In this document: one piece after another, positions 1-9,507 of the stretch
How positions within the stretch are numbered: position 1 is the stretch's first letter
Layout of the letters: every line of letters begins with the position of its first letter
NCBI GenBank assembly: GCA_001789725.1
Contig: MGAM01000013.1
Coordinates: 1 to 64,000 of the forward strand
Reading direction: 5' to 3'
Source: Candidatus Roizmanbacteria bacterium RIFCSPLOWO2_01_FULL_39_19
GTDB taxonomy: Bacteria > Patescibacteriota > Microgenomatia > UBA1406 > HO2-37-13b
DNA: 64,000 bases
Made by a program: the position numbers and the translations under genes
Notes under the pieces: model-generated
Told to the model about the DNA's origin: nothing
The model's database searches: none
Seen by the model: only the letters and a program-made list of their open reading frames with translations

Positions 1-93
1 CCTAACAAAAATAGTATTTTCGAACTTGGTTTAGAATGAATGTCCATTGACTTATACGATAATAGACGGTTTTCGAAAAGTTGTCAAGTGGGA

Positions 94-2181
94 TTACTCT
101 ACCTTTCTGACAAGCGCAAGGCTTAACTTTCCGCGGGGGTCAACTTCAGCTATTTTAACAACGACCGTGTCTCCTTCTTTAACCACATCCTCAACGTTCT
201 TAACAAAACCTTTGCCCAATCGTGAGATATGAAGCAAGCCCTCTTTGCCAGACATAATCTCAACCACCGCTCCAAATGGAAGAATTTTAATAACTTTCCC
301 CGTGAACTCTTCATCAACCTGCATCACCCGATAAACGTTTTGTACCAAAATTTTAGCTTGTTCGACAGATTCACGACTAATTCCGGAAATACTTACTTTC
401 CCGTCATCGGTGATATTAATCTCCGCCCCAGTTTTGGCAGTTATTGATCTGATATTTTTGCCTCCCGGCCCAATAATTTCGCCAATTTTATCTTCGGGCG
501 GGATTAAGATTGCAACAAGAGGTGCATATTGTGAAGTTTTTGGTCTGGGTTTGGACAGCATTACGTCCATTTTGTCCAAGATAAATACCCTGCCTTCTTT
601 AGCTTTGGCAAAAATTTCATTAATCATCTTCATTGTCAGACCGCTATTTTTTACATCAAGCTGAATTGCGGTAATTCCATCCCGCGTGCCGGCAATCTTA
701 AAGTCCATCTCACCTCCAAAATCTTCAAGTCCTGTAATGTCAGACATAATAAAATACTTGTCGTTACCATCTGTAATTATCCCCAATGCAAGCCCGGCAA
801 CGGCGTGCTTTATTGGCACGCCCGCATCCATTAAGGAGAGGGATGATCCACAGACTGACCCCATTGATGAAGAGCCGTTTTCAGATAAAATTTCCGATAC
901 TACTCTTATTGCGTAGGGAAACTCTTCACTCGTTGGTAGCACTGGTTCAATCGCTTTCTCAGCCAGTGCCCCATGACCTATCGCCCGACGTGACGGGCCA
1001 AAGAGTCGTCCTGTCTGCCCGTAGGAGTAGGGTGCGTCACTATAATGGTGCATGTAACGCTTAGCTTCCTTTCCTTCCGGTCCTTCAATTAATTGCTCAA
1101 GGCTTAAAGCGCCAAGCGTTGTGACTGATAAAATTTGTGTTTCTCCTCTTTGAAATAAGGCCGATCCATGCGTGCGAGGAAGAATTGGCACTTCAATCAC
1201 AATTGGCCGGATTTCATTCATGTCTCGGCCATCAATTCTTTTTCCGTCACTCAAGACAACTTTTCTTACCTGCTTTTCCATTAAACTGTTGACAACTCCT
1301 TTTATTAGTTTTGAGTCATATTTATCTTCAAACTTGGAGACAATTTCATTAATTGCTCTTTCAATTTCTCCTTCATCATCTTGTTTATGTTCAGCTTTTT
1401 GACGGGTAAACTTTTCAATTGATACCCCAAATTTTTTCTCAACTTCTGCAGTTAATTCCTCAGTTTTCACATTAGGCGTAACCGGTAATTTTGGTGAGTC
1501 AAAATTTTTAGAAGCATTTTCAACAAAATCAATAAATTTTCTGTTTTCTTGAACGGCTTTTTCGATTCCATTCAAAATAACTTCCTCAGCGACTATGTCC
1601 GCCCCCGTTTCAATCATGATCACCTTTTCTTTTGTTGAAGTAACCACAAGATCAAGCGCGGACGTTATTTGTTGATCTTCAGACGGGTTAATAATAAAGT
1701 CATTATTCTCCCCCATTACCCCAATGCGAGTTGTTCCGATAATTCCGCTTGCCGGAAGCCGTGAGAAAGCAACGGCTGCTGAGGCTGCGTGGGCAGTAAT
1801 AATATCGGGGGAATGTTCCCCGTCATATGACAAAAGTGTTGCAATAATTTGAATATCTTGCCTCAGTGTTTTAGGAAGCATTGGTCTAATTCCTCTGTCA
1901 ATGAGCCTGGACACTAAAACTGCCATATCAGACGGACGTCCTTCACGTTTGACCCATCTTGAACCTTTAATGATCCCTCCTGCGTATAATTTTTCTTGAT
2001 AGTCAACCGATAATGGAAGATAGTCAATGTCAGACCTCTCGTCCCCGATGACCAAAGTTACCAACACGCAGGTATCCCCAAGGCTAGCAAACACAGAGAC
2101 GTCCGCATGAGGAGCTAACTTGCCAGTTTCAAGAGTCAGCGTTGACCCGTTTAATTCAAAAGATTCCTTGATTTGTTTCAT
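94..2181 (-). CDS. pnp: polyribonucleotide nucleotidyltransferase (PNPase)
   Basis: 695 aa; two RNase PH-like domains, KH motif ([12 protein letters not shown]) and C-terminal S1 domain; adjacent to rpsO. Confidence 0.97.
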   Translation of the reverse strand: MKQIKESFELNGSTLTLETGKLAPHADVSVFASLGDTCVLVTLVIGDERSDIDYLPLSVDYQEKLYAGGIIKGSRWVKREGRPSDMAVLVSRLIDRGIRPMLPKTLRQDIQIIATLLSYDGEHSPDIITAHAASAAVAFSRLPASGIIGTTRIGVMGENNDFIINPSEDQQITSALDLVVTSTKEKVIMIETGADIVAEEVILNGIEKAVQENRKFIDFVENASKNFDSPKLPVTPNVKTEELTAEVEKKFGVSIEKFTRQKAEHKQDDEGEIERAINEIVSKFEDKYDSKLIKGVVNSLMEKQVRKVVLSDGKRIDGRDMNEIRPIVIEVPILPRTHGSALFQRGETQILSVTTLGALSLEQLIEGPEGKEAKRYMHHYSDAPYSYGQTGRLFGPSRRAIGHGALAEKAIEPVLPTSEEFPYAIRVVSEILSENGSSSMGSVCGSSLSLMDAGVPIKHAVAGLALGIITDGNDKYFIMSDITGLEDFGGEMDFKIAGTRDGITAIQLDVKNSGLTMKMINEIFAKAKEGRVFILDKMDVMLSKPRPKTSQYAPLVAILIPPEDKIGEIIGPGGKNIRSITAKTGAEINITDDGKVSISGISRESVEQAKILVQNVYRVMQVDEEFTGKVIKILPFGAVVEIMSGKEGLLHISRLGKGFVKNVEDVVKEGDTVVVKIAEVDPRGKLSLALVRKVE

Positions 2182-2603
2182 TTCTTTAGTCCAAGACGCT
2201 TAATCAATTCTTTGTAGCGGGCATCATCTTTTGAGCCCAGATAGTTTAGAATTCTTCTTCGTTTGGAAATGATCTTCAAAAGCCCTCGCCTGGAGTGGTT
2301 ATCTTTAGGATTAAGTTCTAAATGTTTAGCCAAATTTAAAATTTTATAAGTTGCAAGCGCAATTTGAACTTCAGGAGATCCGGTATCGCCCGATTTAAGG
2401 GCAAATCCAGAAATAATCGATTGTTTTTCCGCTTCTACTAGACCGTTTCCTCCAATAACTTCTGTTGCAGTTGGAGTCTGTTTTAACTGCTTATCCTTTG
2501 TAACTTTGGTATCCTTTTTAATATCTCCAACGTCTTTTGTCTTAACTTTTTTAGATGGTTTAGATGAAGTCTGCTTGCCCTCTGTGTTAGTTTTTTTTAC
2601 CAT
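2178..2603 (-). CDS. rpsO: 30S ribosomal protein S15 with basic N-terminal extension
   Basis: C-terminal [14 protein letters not shown]...[22 protein letters not shown] is S15; start placed at ATG 2603 because a promoter lies just upstream (track start 2642 is inside that promoter). Confidence 0.93.
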   Translation of the reverse strand: MVKKTNTEGKQTSSKPSKKVKTKDVGDIKKDTKVTKDKQLKQTPTATEVIGGNGLVEAEKQSIISGFALKSGDTGSPEVQIALATYKILNLAKHLELNPKDNHSRRGLLKIISKRRRILNYLGSKDDARYKELIKRLGLKK

Positions 2604-2613
2604 ATGAATGTTG

Positions 2614-2642
2614 ATTATAACATCTACCTCACCTCTTGACAA
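2614..2642 (-). promoter_or_regulatory. predicted rpsO-pnp promoter TTGTCA-N17-TATAAT
   Basis: reverse complement of 2637-2642 is TTGTCA, 17-nt spacer, reverse complement of 2614-2619 is TATAAT. Confidence 0.7.
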
Positions 2643-2664
2643 CTATTAGCAGATGTATTAAACT
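2636..2664 (+). promoter_or_regulatory. predicted hrcA promoter TTGACA-N17-TAAACT
   Basis: TTGACA 2636-2641, 17-nt spacer, TAAACT 2659-2664. Confidence 0.65.
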
Positions 2665-2672
2665 ACTGCTAA
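2646..2672 (+). promoter_or_regulatory. CIRCE-like operator TTAGCAGAT-N9-TACTGCTAA
   Basis: 27-bp palindrome with canonical 9-9-9 geometry; TTAGCA...TGCTAA outer halves match CIRCE; lies in front of hrcA. Confidence 0.65.
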
Positions 2673-2700
2673 TCCTTCGGCGAAAGCTCAGGATAAATAT

Positions 2701-3423
2701 ATGAACGACCTCACGCCTCGACAAATTGATCTTTTGAAAGTGATAATCAGTGAATATACTGAGGTAGGGAAACCTGTTGGGTCAGAACTTTTGGATAAAA
2801 AACATCGTTTGGGCGTCTCACCCGCAACCATTCGAAACGAGATGGTTGAACTTACCAATAAAGATTATCTTAAAAAATCTTATTTTTCAGCCGGTCGTGT
2901 GCCAACATCTAAAGCTTTTAGGTTTTATATCAAAAATCTAATGAAAGAGAAGGAGCTGTCAACCGCCGAGGAAGTGGCTTATAAATCAGATATCTGGGAT
3001 TATCGCAATACAATAAATCAACTACTTCAAAATGCCACCCGTTCGCTAGCTCGACGCACTAGACTTCTTGCAGTTTGTTCAACAAATATTGGCGACACAT
3101 ATTATTATGGAGTTAATTACGTTCTTGAAAACCCTGAGTTTTGGGATATTGATAGAACCAGAGGTCTTTTTGAGCGATTTGAGACATATTCATTTTGGGA
3201 ACAACTTCTCAAAGAATTTGAAATAATTGAGGATGAAATTATGTTTATGTTTGCTGATGAGAAAGACGCAGATGATGAACTGGCTTCAGTTTTCGGAGAG
3301 TTTCAACAGGGAGAAACTAAGGGGTTAATTGGGGTTATGGGGCCAAAAAGAATGCATTACGAAACTATTGTTCCCAATGTTAGATACTTTACCAACCTCA
3401 TTGAGGATATACTTAAAGGATAA
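2701..3423 (+). CDS. hrcA: heat-inducible transcription repressor HrcA
   Basis: N-terminal winged helix (LTPRQIDLLKVIISEYTEVGKPVGSELL, SPATIRNEM); followed by grpE and dnaK. Confidence 0.9.
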   Translation: MNDLTPRQIDLLKVIISEYTEVGKPVGSELLDKKHRLGVSPATIRNEMVELTNKDYLKKSYFSAGRVPTSKAFRFYIKNLMKEKELSTAEEVAYKSDIWDYRNTINQLLQNATRSLARRTRLLAVCSTNIGDTYYYGVNYVLENPEFWDIDRTRGLFERFETYSFWEQLLKEFEIIEDEIMFMFADEKDADDELASVFGEFQQGETKGLIGVMGPKRMHYETIVPNVRYFTNLIEDILKG

Positions 3424-3426
3424 CTT

Positions 3427-3855
3427 ATGAAAAAAGGGATAAAAGATGGACAAAAACCAAATGAGATTGACGCGTTAAAACAGAATTATTTAAGAGCTTT
3501 GGCCGATTATCAAAATTTAGAGAGACGAACCAACGAGCAGATTGGTCAAATTAGGCACACTGCCGGCAAACATTTATTGCTGCAGCTTTTGGATGTTGTT
3601 GATGACGTTGAAAGAGCAGAGGTGTTTGTGAATGATGAAGGTCTGTCTCACGTTCGAAATAAGTTACTTAAAATTTTGGAAGACTCGGGAGTTAAACAAA
3701 TAGAGGTTTTAGGGCAAGAATTCGATCCTAACGTTGCCGAATGTATCGAATTAGTTGAAGGAAAAGAAAATCGAGTTATTAAAGAGTTACAGAAGGGCTA
3801 CACACTTCATGGCGAGGTGTTACGAACAGCAAAAGTAGCCGTGGGTCGGTCATAA
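3427..3855 (+). CDS. grpE: nucleotide exchange factor GrpE
   Basis: 142 aa; coiled coil LRALADYQNLERR; C-terminal beta domain; between hrcA and dnaK. Confidence 0.9.
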   Translation: MKKGIKDGQKPNEIDALKQNYLRALADYQNLERRTNEQIGQIRHTAGKHLLLQLLDVVDDVERAEVFVNDEGLSHVRNKLLKILEDSGVKQIEVLGQEFDPNVAECIELVEGKENRVIKELQKGYTLHGEVLRTAKVAVGRS

Positions 3856-3890
3856 CAAAGATAAATTTAGTTATAAATTATAAATTGAAG

Positions 3891-4011
3891 CAACTTTTTC
3901 AATTAGAGGCAGTGCTAGGAACAAGCGAGAAGCGGAATAAGGCGTACTAAAATATGTACGTCGTTGAGCATCGGAGCTTGTGATAACGCAATGCGCTAAG
4001 TGAGAAAGTTG
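3891..4011 (+). ncRNA. candidate structured RNA / long imperfect hairpin in the grpE-dnaK intergenic region
   Basis: 11-bp closing stem 3891-3901/4001-4011 (one G-U), 3903-3906/3996-3999, 3909-3915/3988-3994 (one mismatch), 3921-3926/3976-3981, 3941-3947/3956-3962. Confidence 0.5.
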
Positions 4012-4022
4012 TATACAAATAT

Positions 4023-5921
4023 ATGAAAACAGTAGGTATAGATCTAGGGACTACCAACTCAGTAGTCGCAGTAATGGAAGGGGGCAAGCCAAAAGTTATT
4101 CCTTCAAAAGAAGGACGGAATATTATTCCATCGGTCGTTGACCCGATTAATCGAGTAGTAGGCGACATTGCTAAGCGCCAGATGGTTATTAAACCAAAAC
4201 AAGTTGTGTTTTCGGTTAAAAGGCTCATGGGTCATAAAATGACCGATCCTGATATTGAGGAAGACAAAAAATGGCTACCCTACACAATAAAAGCTGGTAA
4301 GGAAGGTAGGGTAATTCTGCAAGTTGAAGAAAAAACATTCACTCCTGAGGAAATTTCGGCGATGATATTAAGCAAGGCAAAGGCCGATGCTGAAGATTAC
4401 CTGGGCGAGAAAGTTGAAAAGGCTGTAATTACAGTTCCTGCCTATTTTGACGATGCCCAGCGCCAAGCAACCAAACAGGCCGGCGAGATTGCCGGTCTTG
4501 AAGTGGTGCGTGTTATTAATGAACCTACAGCATCAGCCCTAGCTTATGGACTTGATAAACAACAACTCCATAACATTGCTGTCTATGATTTTGGAGGCGG
4601 AACATTTGACATCACTATTTTAGAACTTGGTGAAGGAGTATTTCAAGTTAAGGCAACAAGGGGAGATACCCATTTGGGAGGCGACGATTTTGACAAGGAA
4701 ATTATTAGCTATTTGGTTGAAGAATTTAAAAAAGAACAGGGAATTGATTTGTCAAAAGATCCGCAAGCCTTGCAAAGATTAAAAGAAGCTGCTGAAAAGG
4801 CCAAAATTGAGCTTTCAAGCTCTCTTGAAACTGAGATTAATTTGCCGTTTATCACCGTTAAAGACGGCAATCCTCTCCATTTTGTTATCAAAATGACCCG
4901 GGCAAAGCTTGAGTCACTAACAAACGCTTTAATCGAGCGGTCATTTGAACCAGTCAAAGAGTGTCTGAAAGATGCCAAGATGGAGGCTAAAAATATCGAC
5001 GAGGTAATTTTGGTTGGAGGCATGACCAGAATGCCAAAAATTAAGGAAAAAGTTAAAGAGTATTTTGGCAAAGAGCCAAACATGTCGGTTAACCCTGACG
5101 AAGCAGTTGCACTGGGGGCTGCAATTCAGGCTGGAATTTTGGGAGGTGAGGTGAAGGACGTTGTTCTTCTTGATGTTACCCCACTTACATTGGGTGTTGA
5201 GACATTAGGAGGTGTTATGACACCACTGATAACTCGAAACACTTCAATCCCAACGTCAAAATCTGAAGTATTCTCAACCGCAGCCGATAACCAAACCCAA
5301 GTTGACATTCATATCTTGCAGGGAGAGCGACCAATGGCAACTGACAATAAATCATTGGGAAGATTTATACTAGAGGGGATCCCACCGGCGCCCCGCGGTG
5401 TTCCCCAAGTTGAAGTTACTTTTGACTTGGACGCAAACGGAATCTTACAGGTAACAGCCAAAGACAAGGCAACTGGAAAGTCTCAAAGTATTAAGATCAC
5501 CGGTTCGACCGGATTGTCTAAAGATGAGGTTGAGAAAATCAGGACCGACGCCGAGTCGCATGCTGCTGAAGATGAGAAGATTAAAGAGTCAATCGAGGCT
5601 CGAAATCAAGCAGACAGTTTGATTTATACTGCCGAGAAGTCCCTGAAAGATGAGGGTGACAAAATTAAACCAGAGCTCAAAACTGAAGTTGAGGAGAAGA
5701 TTAAGGCTCTAAAAGATATTCTTGGTAAGGCTGATAAGGATGAAATCAGCAAAAAAACTCAGGAGTTATCTGAGTCGTTGCAAAAGATTGGCCAAGAAGC
5801 GTATAAAAACAACCAAGCTCAACCTGAAAAAGAATCGTCCGATAAAAAAGCTGAAGATGATAAAAAATCACCTGACACAGACGGTAAAGTTGAAGAGGGA
5901 GAAGTAGTTGAAGAGAGTTAA
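4023..5921 (+). CDS. dnaK: molecular chaperone DnaK (Hsp70)
   Basis: 632 aa; [30 protein letters not shown]-type motif, substrate-binding domain. Confidence 0.98.
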   Translation: MKTVGIDLGTTNSVVAVMEGGKPKVIPSKEGRNIIPSVVDPINRVVGDIAKRQMVIKPKQVVFSVKRLMGHKMTDPDIEEDKKWLPYTIKAGKEGRVILQVEEKTFTPEEISAMILSKAKADAEDYLGEKVEKAVITVPAYFDDAQRQATKQAGEIAGLEVVRVINEPTASALAYGLDKQQLHNIAVYDFGGGTFDITILELGEGVFQVKATRGDTHLGGDDFDKEIISYLVEEFKKEQGIDLSKDPQALQRLKEAAEKAKIELSSSLETEINLPFITVKDGNPLHFVIKMTRAKLESLTNALIERSFEPVKECLKDAKMEAKNIDEVILVGGMTRMPKIKEKVKEYFGKEPNMSVNPDEAVALGAAIQAGILGGEVKDVVLLDVTPLTLGVETLGGVMTPLITRNTSIPTSKSEVFSTAADNQTQVDIHILQGERPMATDNKSLGRFILEGIPPAPRGVPQVEVTFDLDANGILQVTAKDKATGKSQSIKITGSTGLSKDEVEKIRTDAESHAAEDEKIKESIEARNQADSLIYTAEKSLKDEGDKIKPELKTEVEEKIKALKDILGKADKDEISKKTQELSESLQKIGQEAYKNNQAQPEKESSDKKAEDDKKSPDTDGKVEEGEVVEES

Positions 5922-5944
5922 ATATTTAAGCTTTATTTTGTCCT

Positions 5945-6814
5945 ATGACCCAAACGTATTACGATATTCTTGGCGTGCCTCAAAAAGCCAGCTCAGCAGA
6001 AATTAAAGCTGCTTACCGAAAACAAGCTTTAAAATGGCATCCTGATAGGAATAAAGAGAGTCAGGCTGAAGAAAAATTTAAAGAAATAAACCGCGCCTAC
6101 GAAGTTTTATCTGACTCTCAGAAGAAGACCCAATATGATGCTGTTGGCCACGACGCCTACACATCGGGTGGATTTGGCCGGGGAGCACCAGGTGGAGGCG
6201 GGTCTAACTATCAACAGGGACCATTTTCATATACTTATACCTCAACTAGTGGCGAAAGTCCGTTTGATGGATTTGATTTTGGCGGATTTTCCGACCCTTT
6301 TGAAATTTTTGAACAGTTTTTTGGTTTTAGAAATCCCAGTGGGGGAAGGACAAGAAAACCACTTTACCAAATGGAGATTGACTTTAAAGATATTGTAACC
6401 GGCGCCACCAAGACCGTTTCAATTGATGGGAAAAATAAAACAATCAAGGTCCCGGCAGGAATTGATCATAATATGCGAATGAGATTTTCCGATTTTGATG
6501 TTCAATTTATTGTTAAACCCGACAAACGATTTGAACGACGTGGACAAGACGTAATTTCACACATTTCATTTCCCTTCACGACTGCAATATTAGGCGGGAC
6601 AGTTGACGTACCAACGCTGGACGGTAAAACAGTAAAACTTAAGATTAAGCCTGGGACAACTCAGGGAACCATGATGAGACTTAAAAATCGGGGTCTGCCT
6701 TATGTCAACAGCAACCAAAAAGGCGACCATTACATTGCCTTTGAAATAACTTTTCCTGAAAAACTATCTCACCGCCAAAAAGAACTTTTGGAAGAATTCG
6801 AACGAGATTCATAG
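5945..6814 (+). CDS. DnaJ/CbpA-type J-domain protein (no zinc finger)
   Basis: J domain with HPD (ALKWHPDRNKE), G/F-rich linker, C-terminal peptide-binding domain, no CxxCxGxG repeats. Confidence 0.92.
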   Translation: MTQTYYDILGVPQKASSAEIKAAYRKQALKWHPDRNKESQAEEKFKEINRAYEVLSDSQKKTQYDAVGHDAYTSGGFGRGAPGGGGSNYQQGPFSYTYTSTSGESPFDGFDFGGFSDPFEIFEQFFGFRNPSGGRTRKPLYQMEIDFKDIVTGATKTVSIDGKNKTIKVPAGIDHNMRMRFSDFDVQFIVKPDKRFERRGQDVISHISFPFTTAILGGTVDVPTLDGKTVKLKIKPGTTQGTMMRLKNRGLPYVNSNQKGDHYIAFEITFPEKLSHRQKELLEEFERDS

Positions 6815-6823
6815 GAATTCCTG

Positions 6824-6832
6824 TGCTATAAT
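6824..6832 (+). promoter_or_regulatory. extended -10 TGcTATAAT upstream of efp
   Basis: TGCTATAAT 19 nt before the efp ATG. Confidence 0.5.
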
Positions 6833-6850
6833 CTGCCTTGTAACTATTTT

Positions 6851-7411
6851 ATGAGAATTAACGCTGGTAACTTAAAAAAAGGCCATTACATCAGTCTAGA
6901 CGGTGACATCTGGGTTGCTTTAAAATCCGACCATAACTTCAGAGGGCGAGGGGCAGCTTTCTTAAAAACGAAAATCAAAAATATCAAAACTAAAGTGACT
7001 GTCGACCGAAACTTTAGAGGAGATGATTTAGTTGAAGTTGTTGAGGTTGACACAATCTCCCTTCAATATTTATATGCGGACAACCAAGATTTATATTTCA
7101 TGAACAACCAAACATATGAACAGTTTAATATTGATAAAGAGTTGGTTGGTGATTTGACTGGTTACTTAAAAGAGGGTCAAACTATTCATGTAACATTTCA
7201 TGACGGGCAGCCGTTAACAATTGTTCCTCCTAAAAATGTGGTGTTAAAAGTGACAGAAGCGGAAGTTGCTGACAAGGGCGACACAACAGGAAACGCAAGA
7301 AAAATTGTAACTCTTGAGACTGGAGTTAAAATAAAAGTGCCCTTGTTTATTAAACAAGGTGAAGAAATTATCGTCTCACCGGAGACTGGGGAATATGTTG
7401 AACGAGCTTGA
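6851..7411 (+). CDS. efp: elongation factor P
   Basis: 186 aa; three-domain EF-P pattern (VEVVEVDTISLQYLYADNQDLYFMNNQTYEQ; VPLFIKQGEEIIVSPETGEYVERA). Confidence 0.93.
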   Translation: MRINAGNLKKGHYISLDGDIWVALKSDHNFRGRGAAFLKTKIKNIKTKVTVDRNFRGDDLVEVVEVDTISLQYLYADNQDLYFMNNQTYEQFNIDKELVGDLTGYLKEGQTIHVTFHDGQPLTIVPPKNVVLKVTEAEVADKGDTTGNARKIVTLETGVKIKVPLFIKQGEEIIVSPETGEYVERA

Positions 7412-7961
7412 AATACTAAGAAATTCTGCAAAATTATCCCCGTTTATTTACTGGGGAACTTCTCTCTTTTTTATTTTGATCAAGATTATTATTGGGTTAA
7501 TATTCTTGTTAGTTTTAAAAAGCGCCCTCAGAATCTTTTTCAGAAATTTAGGTTCAAAATCCCGCCTTGCCTCATACAAAAAACGTATTGACACATTAAG
7601 AACATTAACTGAAAACATAATTTCTTTTGCTGTTTTGATAATTATAGTTTTTATGATTATTGGCGGATTTGGGTTTGATGTAGCTCCTCTTCTGGCTTCT
7701 GCCGGACTTTTAGGACTTGCTTTTTCGTTTGGTGCTCAAACTTTAATTCGCGACCTCATTGCTGGATTTTTAATAATTTCTGAGAATCAGTTTAATGTTG
7801 GGGACATGGTTGAAGTAGCCGACACTAAGGGTGAAGTAATAAGAATTAATTTAAGGACAACTGTGATAAGAGATAAAAAAGGCAATAAAACATATCTGCC
7901 AAACTCTAAAATTGAAAAAGTAACTGTTTTTAAAGTTGTGCCGTCTCAAAGTGACAAATAA
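7395..7961 (+). CDS. small-conductance mechanosensitive channel (MscS) family protein
   Basis: TM helices followed by MscS beta domain (GDMVEVADTKGEVIRINLRTTVIRDKKGNKTYLPNSKIEKV); likely ATG 7395 overlapping the efp end. Confidence 0.85.
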   Translation: MLNELEILRNSAKLSPFIYWGTSLFFILIKIIIGLIFLLVLKSALRIFFRNLGSKSRLASYKKRIDTLRTLTENIISFAVLIIIVFMIIGGFGFDVAPLLASAGLLGLAFSFGAQTLIRDLIAGFLIISENQFNVGDMVEVADTKGEVIRINLRTTVIRDKKGNKTYLPNSKIEKVTVFKVVPSQSDK

Positions 7962-8517
7962 ATTTTTGCTTCTAGCTTTTGCTTTTCTTGTTGCGTTTTA
8001 TATCTCCTCCAATCAAAAATTTGCCCCTTCAAAACAAACAAAGCCTTATCTCACGTCTATCCCTACCCCTACTCATAAGCCGGGAGAGATTTTTGTTGCA
8101 AGAGTAATTGATGGGGACACGATTATTTTAAGTAACGGGCAGAGAGTAAGATATATTGGAATCAACACGCCAGAACTGTCTGATGACAGAAAAAAGGTTG
8201 AATGTTTTGCAGTCGATGCCCTTATGGCAAACCGATCGCTTATTGAGTGGAAAGTAGTAAGAATGGAAAAAGATGTTTCGGAGGTTGATAAATATGGAAG
8301 ACTCTTAAGATATGTCTATATTGCTAATCCTTCATATGTTGCCAGCAAAAGTGGGGAGATGAAAGAAATTTTTGTTAATGATTATCTAGTTAAATATGGG
8401 TTTGCCCAAGCTGCCACTTATCCGCCTGATGTGAAATATCACAAGATATTCCTAGCCAGCCAAAAAGAGGCGAAATCAAAAGAACTTGGTCTTTGGAAAA
8501 ATTGTAAGAAGAAATAA
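7936..8517 (+). CDS. secreted/anchored thermonuclease (SNase-like) family protein
   Basis: N-terminal hydrophobic segment; SNase motifs VIDGDTIILSNGQRVRYIGINTPE and YGRLLRYVY. Confidence 0.9.
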   Translation: MCRLKVTNKFLLLAFAFLVAFYISSNQKFAPSKQTKPYLTSIPTPTHKPGEIFVARVIDGDTIILSNGQRVRYIGINTPELSDDRKKVECFAVDALMANRSLIEWKVVRMEKDVSEVDKYGRLLRYVYIANPSYVASKSGEMKEIFVNDYLVKYGFAQAATYPPDVKYHKIFLASQKEAKSKELGLWKNCKKK

Positions 8518-8519
8518 CA

Positions 8520-8548
8520 TTGACAATCTGTACATAATTATGTAATAT
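8520..8548 (+). promoter_or_regulatory. promoter TTGACA-N17-TAATAT with a 14-bp perfect palindrome TACATAATTATGTA (8531-8544) in the spacer
   Basis: read directly; directly upstream of the antitoxin ATG at 8556. Confidence 0.75.
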
Positions 8549-8555
8549 AGGTAAC

Positions 8556-8825
8556 ATGACAAAAACATTACCTATTACACAAGCTCGAGAAGAATTAACT
8601 ACTATTGTAGATAACGCCAAAAGAAAATTAAATGAATATGTTATTACTGTAAATGGATCTCGCGTTGCTGCTATTATCTCTATTGATGAATACGATTCCT
8701 GGAAAGAGACAAATGAAATTGTAGCTGATAAGGCACTTATGAGAGCAATAAAACAAGGAGAAAGAGATATGATAAATGAAGACTTTGTTACTTTAAAAGA
8801 ATTTGAAAAAGAACTAGGACTTTAA
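8556..8825 (+). CDS. Phd/YefM-type antitoxin
   Basis: 89 aa; LPITQAREELTTIVDNAKR...YVITVNGSRVAAIISIDEYDSW; overlaps a RelE-like ORF. Confidence 0.88.
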   Translation: MTKTLPITQAREELTTIVDNAKRKLNEYVITVNGSRVAAIISIDEYDSWKETNEIVADKALMRAIKQGERDMINEDFVTLKEFEKELGL

Positions 8826-9079
8826 TGTACGAAGTAAGAATCTACAAAAAGGCTCAAAAAGAAATAAAAAGGCTTCCAGGAATTCATCAAAAAGCAATTA
8901 TAGAAACTCTAGCCGACATTCAAGAAGATCCATCTCTGGGTAAATCACTTGCGCGAGAACTTTCTGGCAAATTTTCATATAAAATCGGGGTTTATAGAAT
9001 AATTTACAAAATAAATAAAAAAGAAAAAATTGTTCAAGTAGTTACTGTCGGCCATCGAGCAAATGTTTACAATAATTGA
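8825..9079 (+). CDS. RelE/ParE-type toxin
   Basis: 84 aa; YEVRIYKKAQKEIKRLP...LSGKFSYKIGVYRIIYKINKKEKIVQVVTVGHRANVY. Confidence 0.9.
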   Translation: MYEVRIYKKAQKEIKRLPGIHQKAIIETLADIQEDPSLGKSLARELSGKFSYKIGVYRIIYKINKKEKIVQVVTVGHRANVYNN

Positions 9080-9087
9080 TTGAATAT

Positions 9088-9501
9088 TTAATTTTTTATA
9101 TTTTCGATCTCAGTAATAATAACGTATCGATTTTCACCACTTACTAAAAATCCTTTTATTGACACTGTTTTATTTTGGTAAGCTTCTAGGTCCTGAATAT
9201 CATATGAAATTGTTTTTTTAGAACTGAAAGAGTCAGAATATTTCTTATTTGAAAGCAGATAACTATTATTGTCATTGCCTACTAAATAAAAACATATAAA
9301 ATTGTCCAAACATTTAGGTATTTTATATACAATTCCTGTTGTCTCAATTACTTCCGATCCGGCAGCTCTTGTTTTAGTTTGTGTTGAACCTGTTGCTAAT
9401 TTGCCAACTAATATAAAAAAAATAACAGTTATGATAATTAGAAAAATAAGAATCGGCAACAGTTTCCGCAGATTTTTTGAAGTTGAATTAGATTCTTCCA
9501 T
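9088..9501 (-). CDS. hypothetical protein with N-terminal TM helix
   Basis: 137 aa; one N-terminal hydrophobic helix, extracytoplasmic C-terminus. Confidence 0.6.
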   Translation of the reverse strand: MEESNSTSKNLRKLLPILIFLIIITVIFFILVGKLATGSTQTKTRAAGSEVIETTGIVYKIPKCLDNFICFYLVGNDNNSYLLSNKKYSDSFSSKKTISYDIQDLEAYQNKTVSIKGFLVSGENRYVIITEIENIKN

Positions 9502-9507
9502 GTAATT

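Noticed and set aside
3891-4011. Signal recognition particle RNA or 6S RNA at the grpE-dnaK hairpin
   Set aside because: The conserved SRP apical motif (GGAAG...AGCAG type) is absent, and the size and bulge pattern do not clearly match 6S.
3947-4228. Minus-strand 93-aa ORF across the dnaK start
   Set aside because: Antisense to dnaK and overlapping the hairpin; no protein-family signal. The many other short ORFs antisense to pnp, dnaK, infB, nusA and typA were rejected for the same reason.
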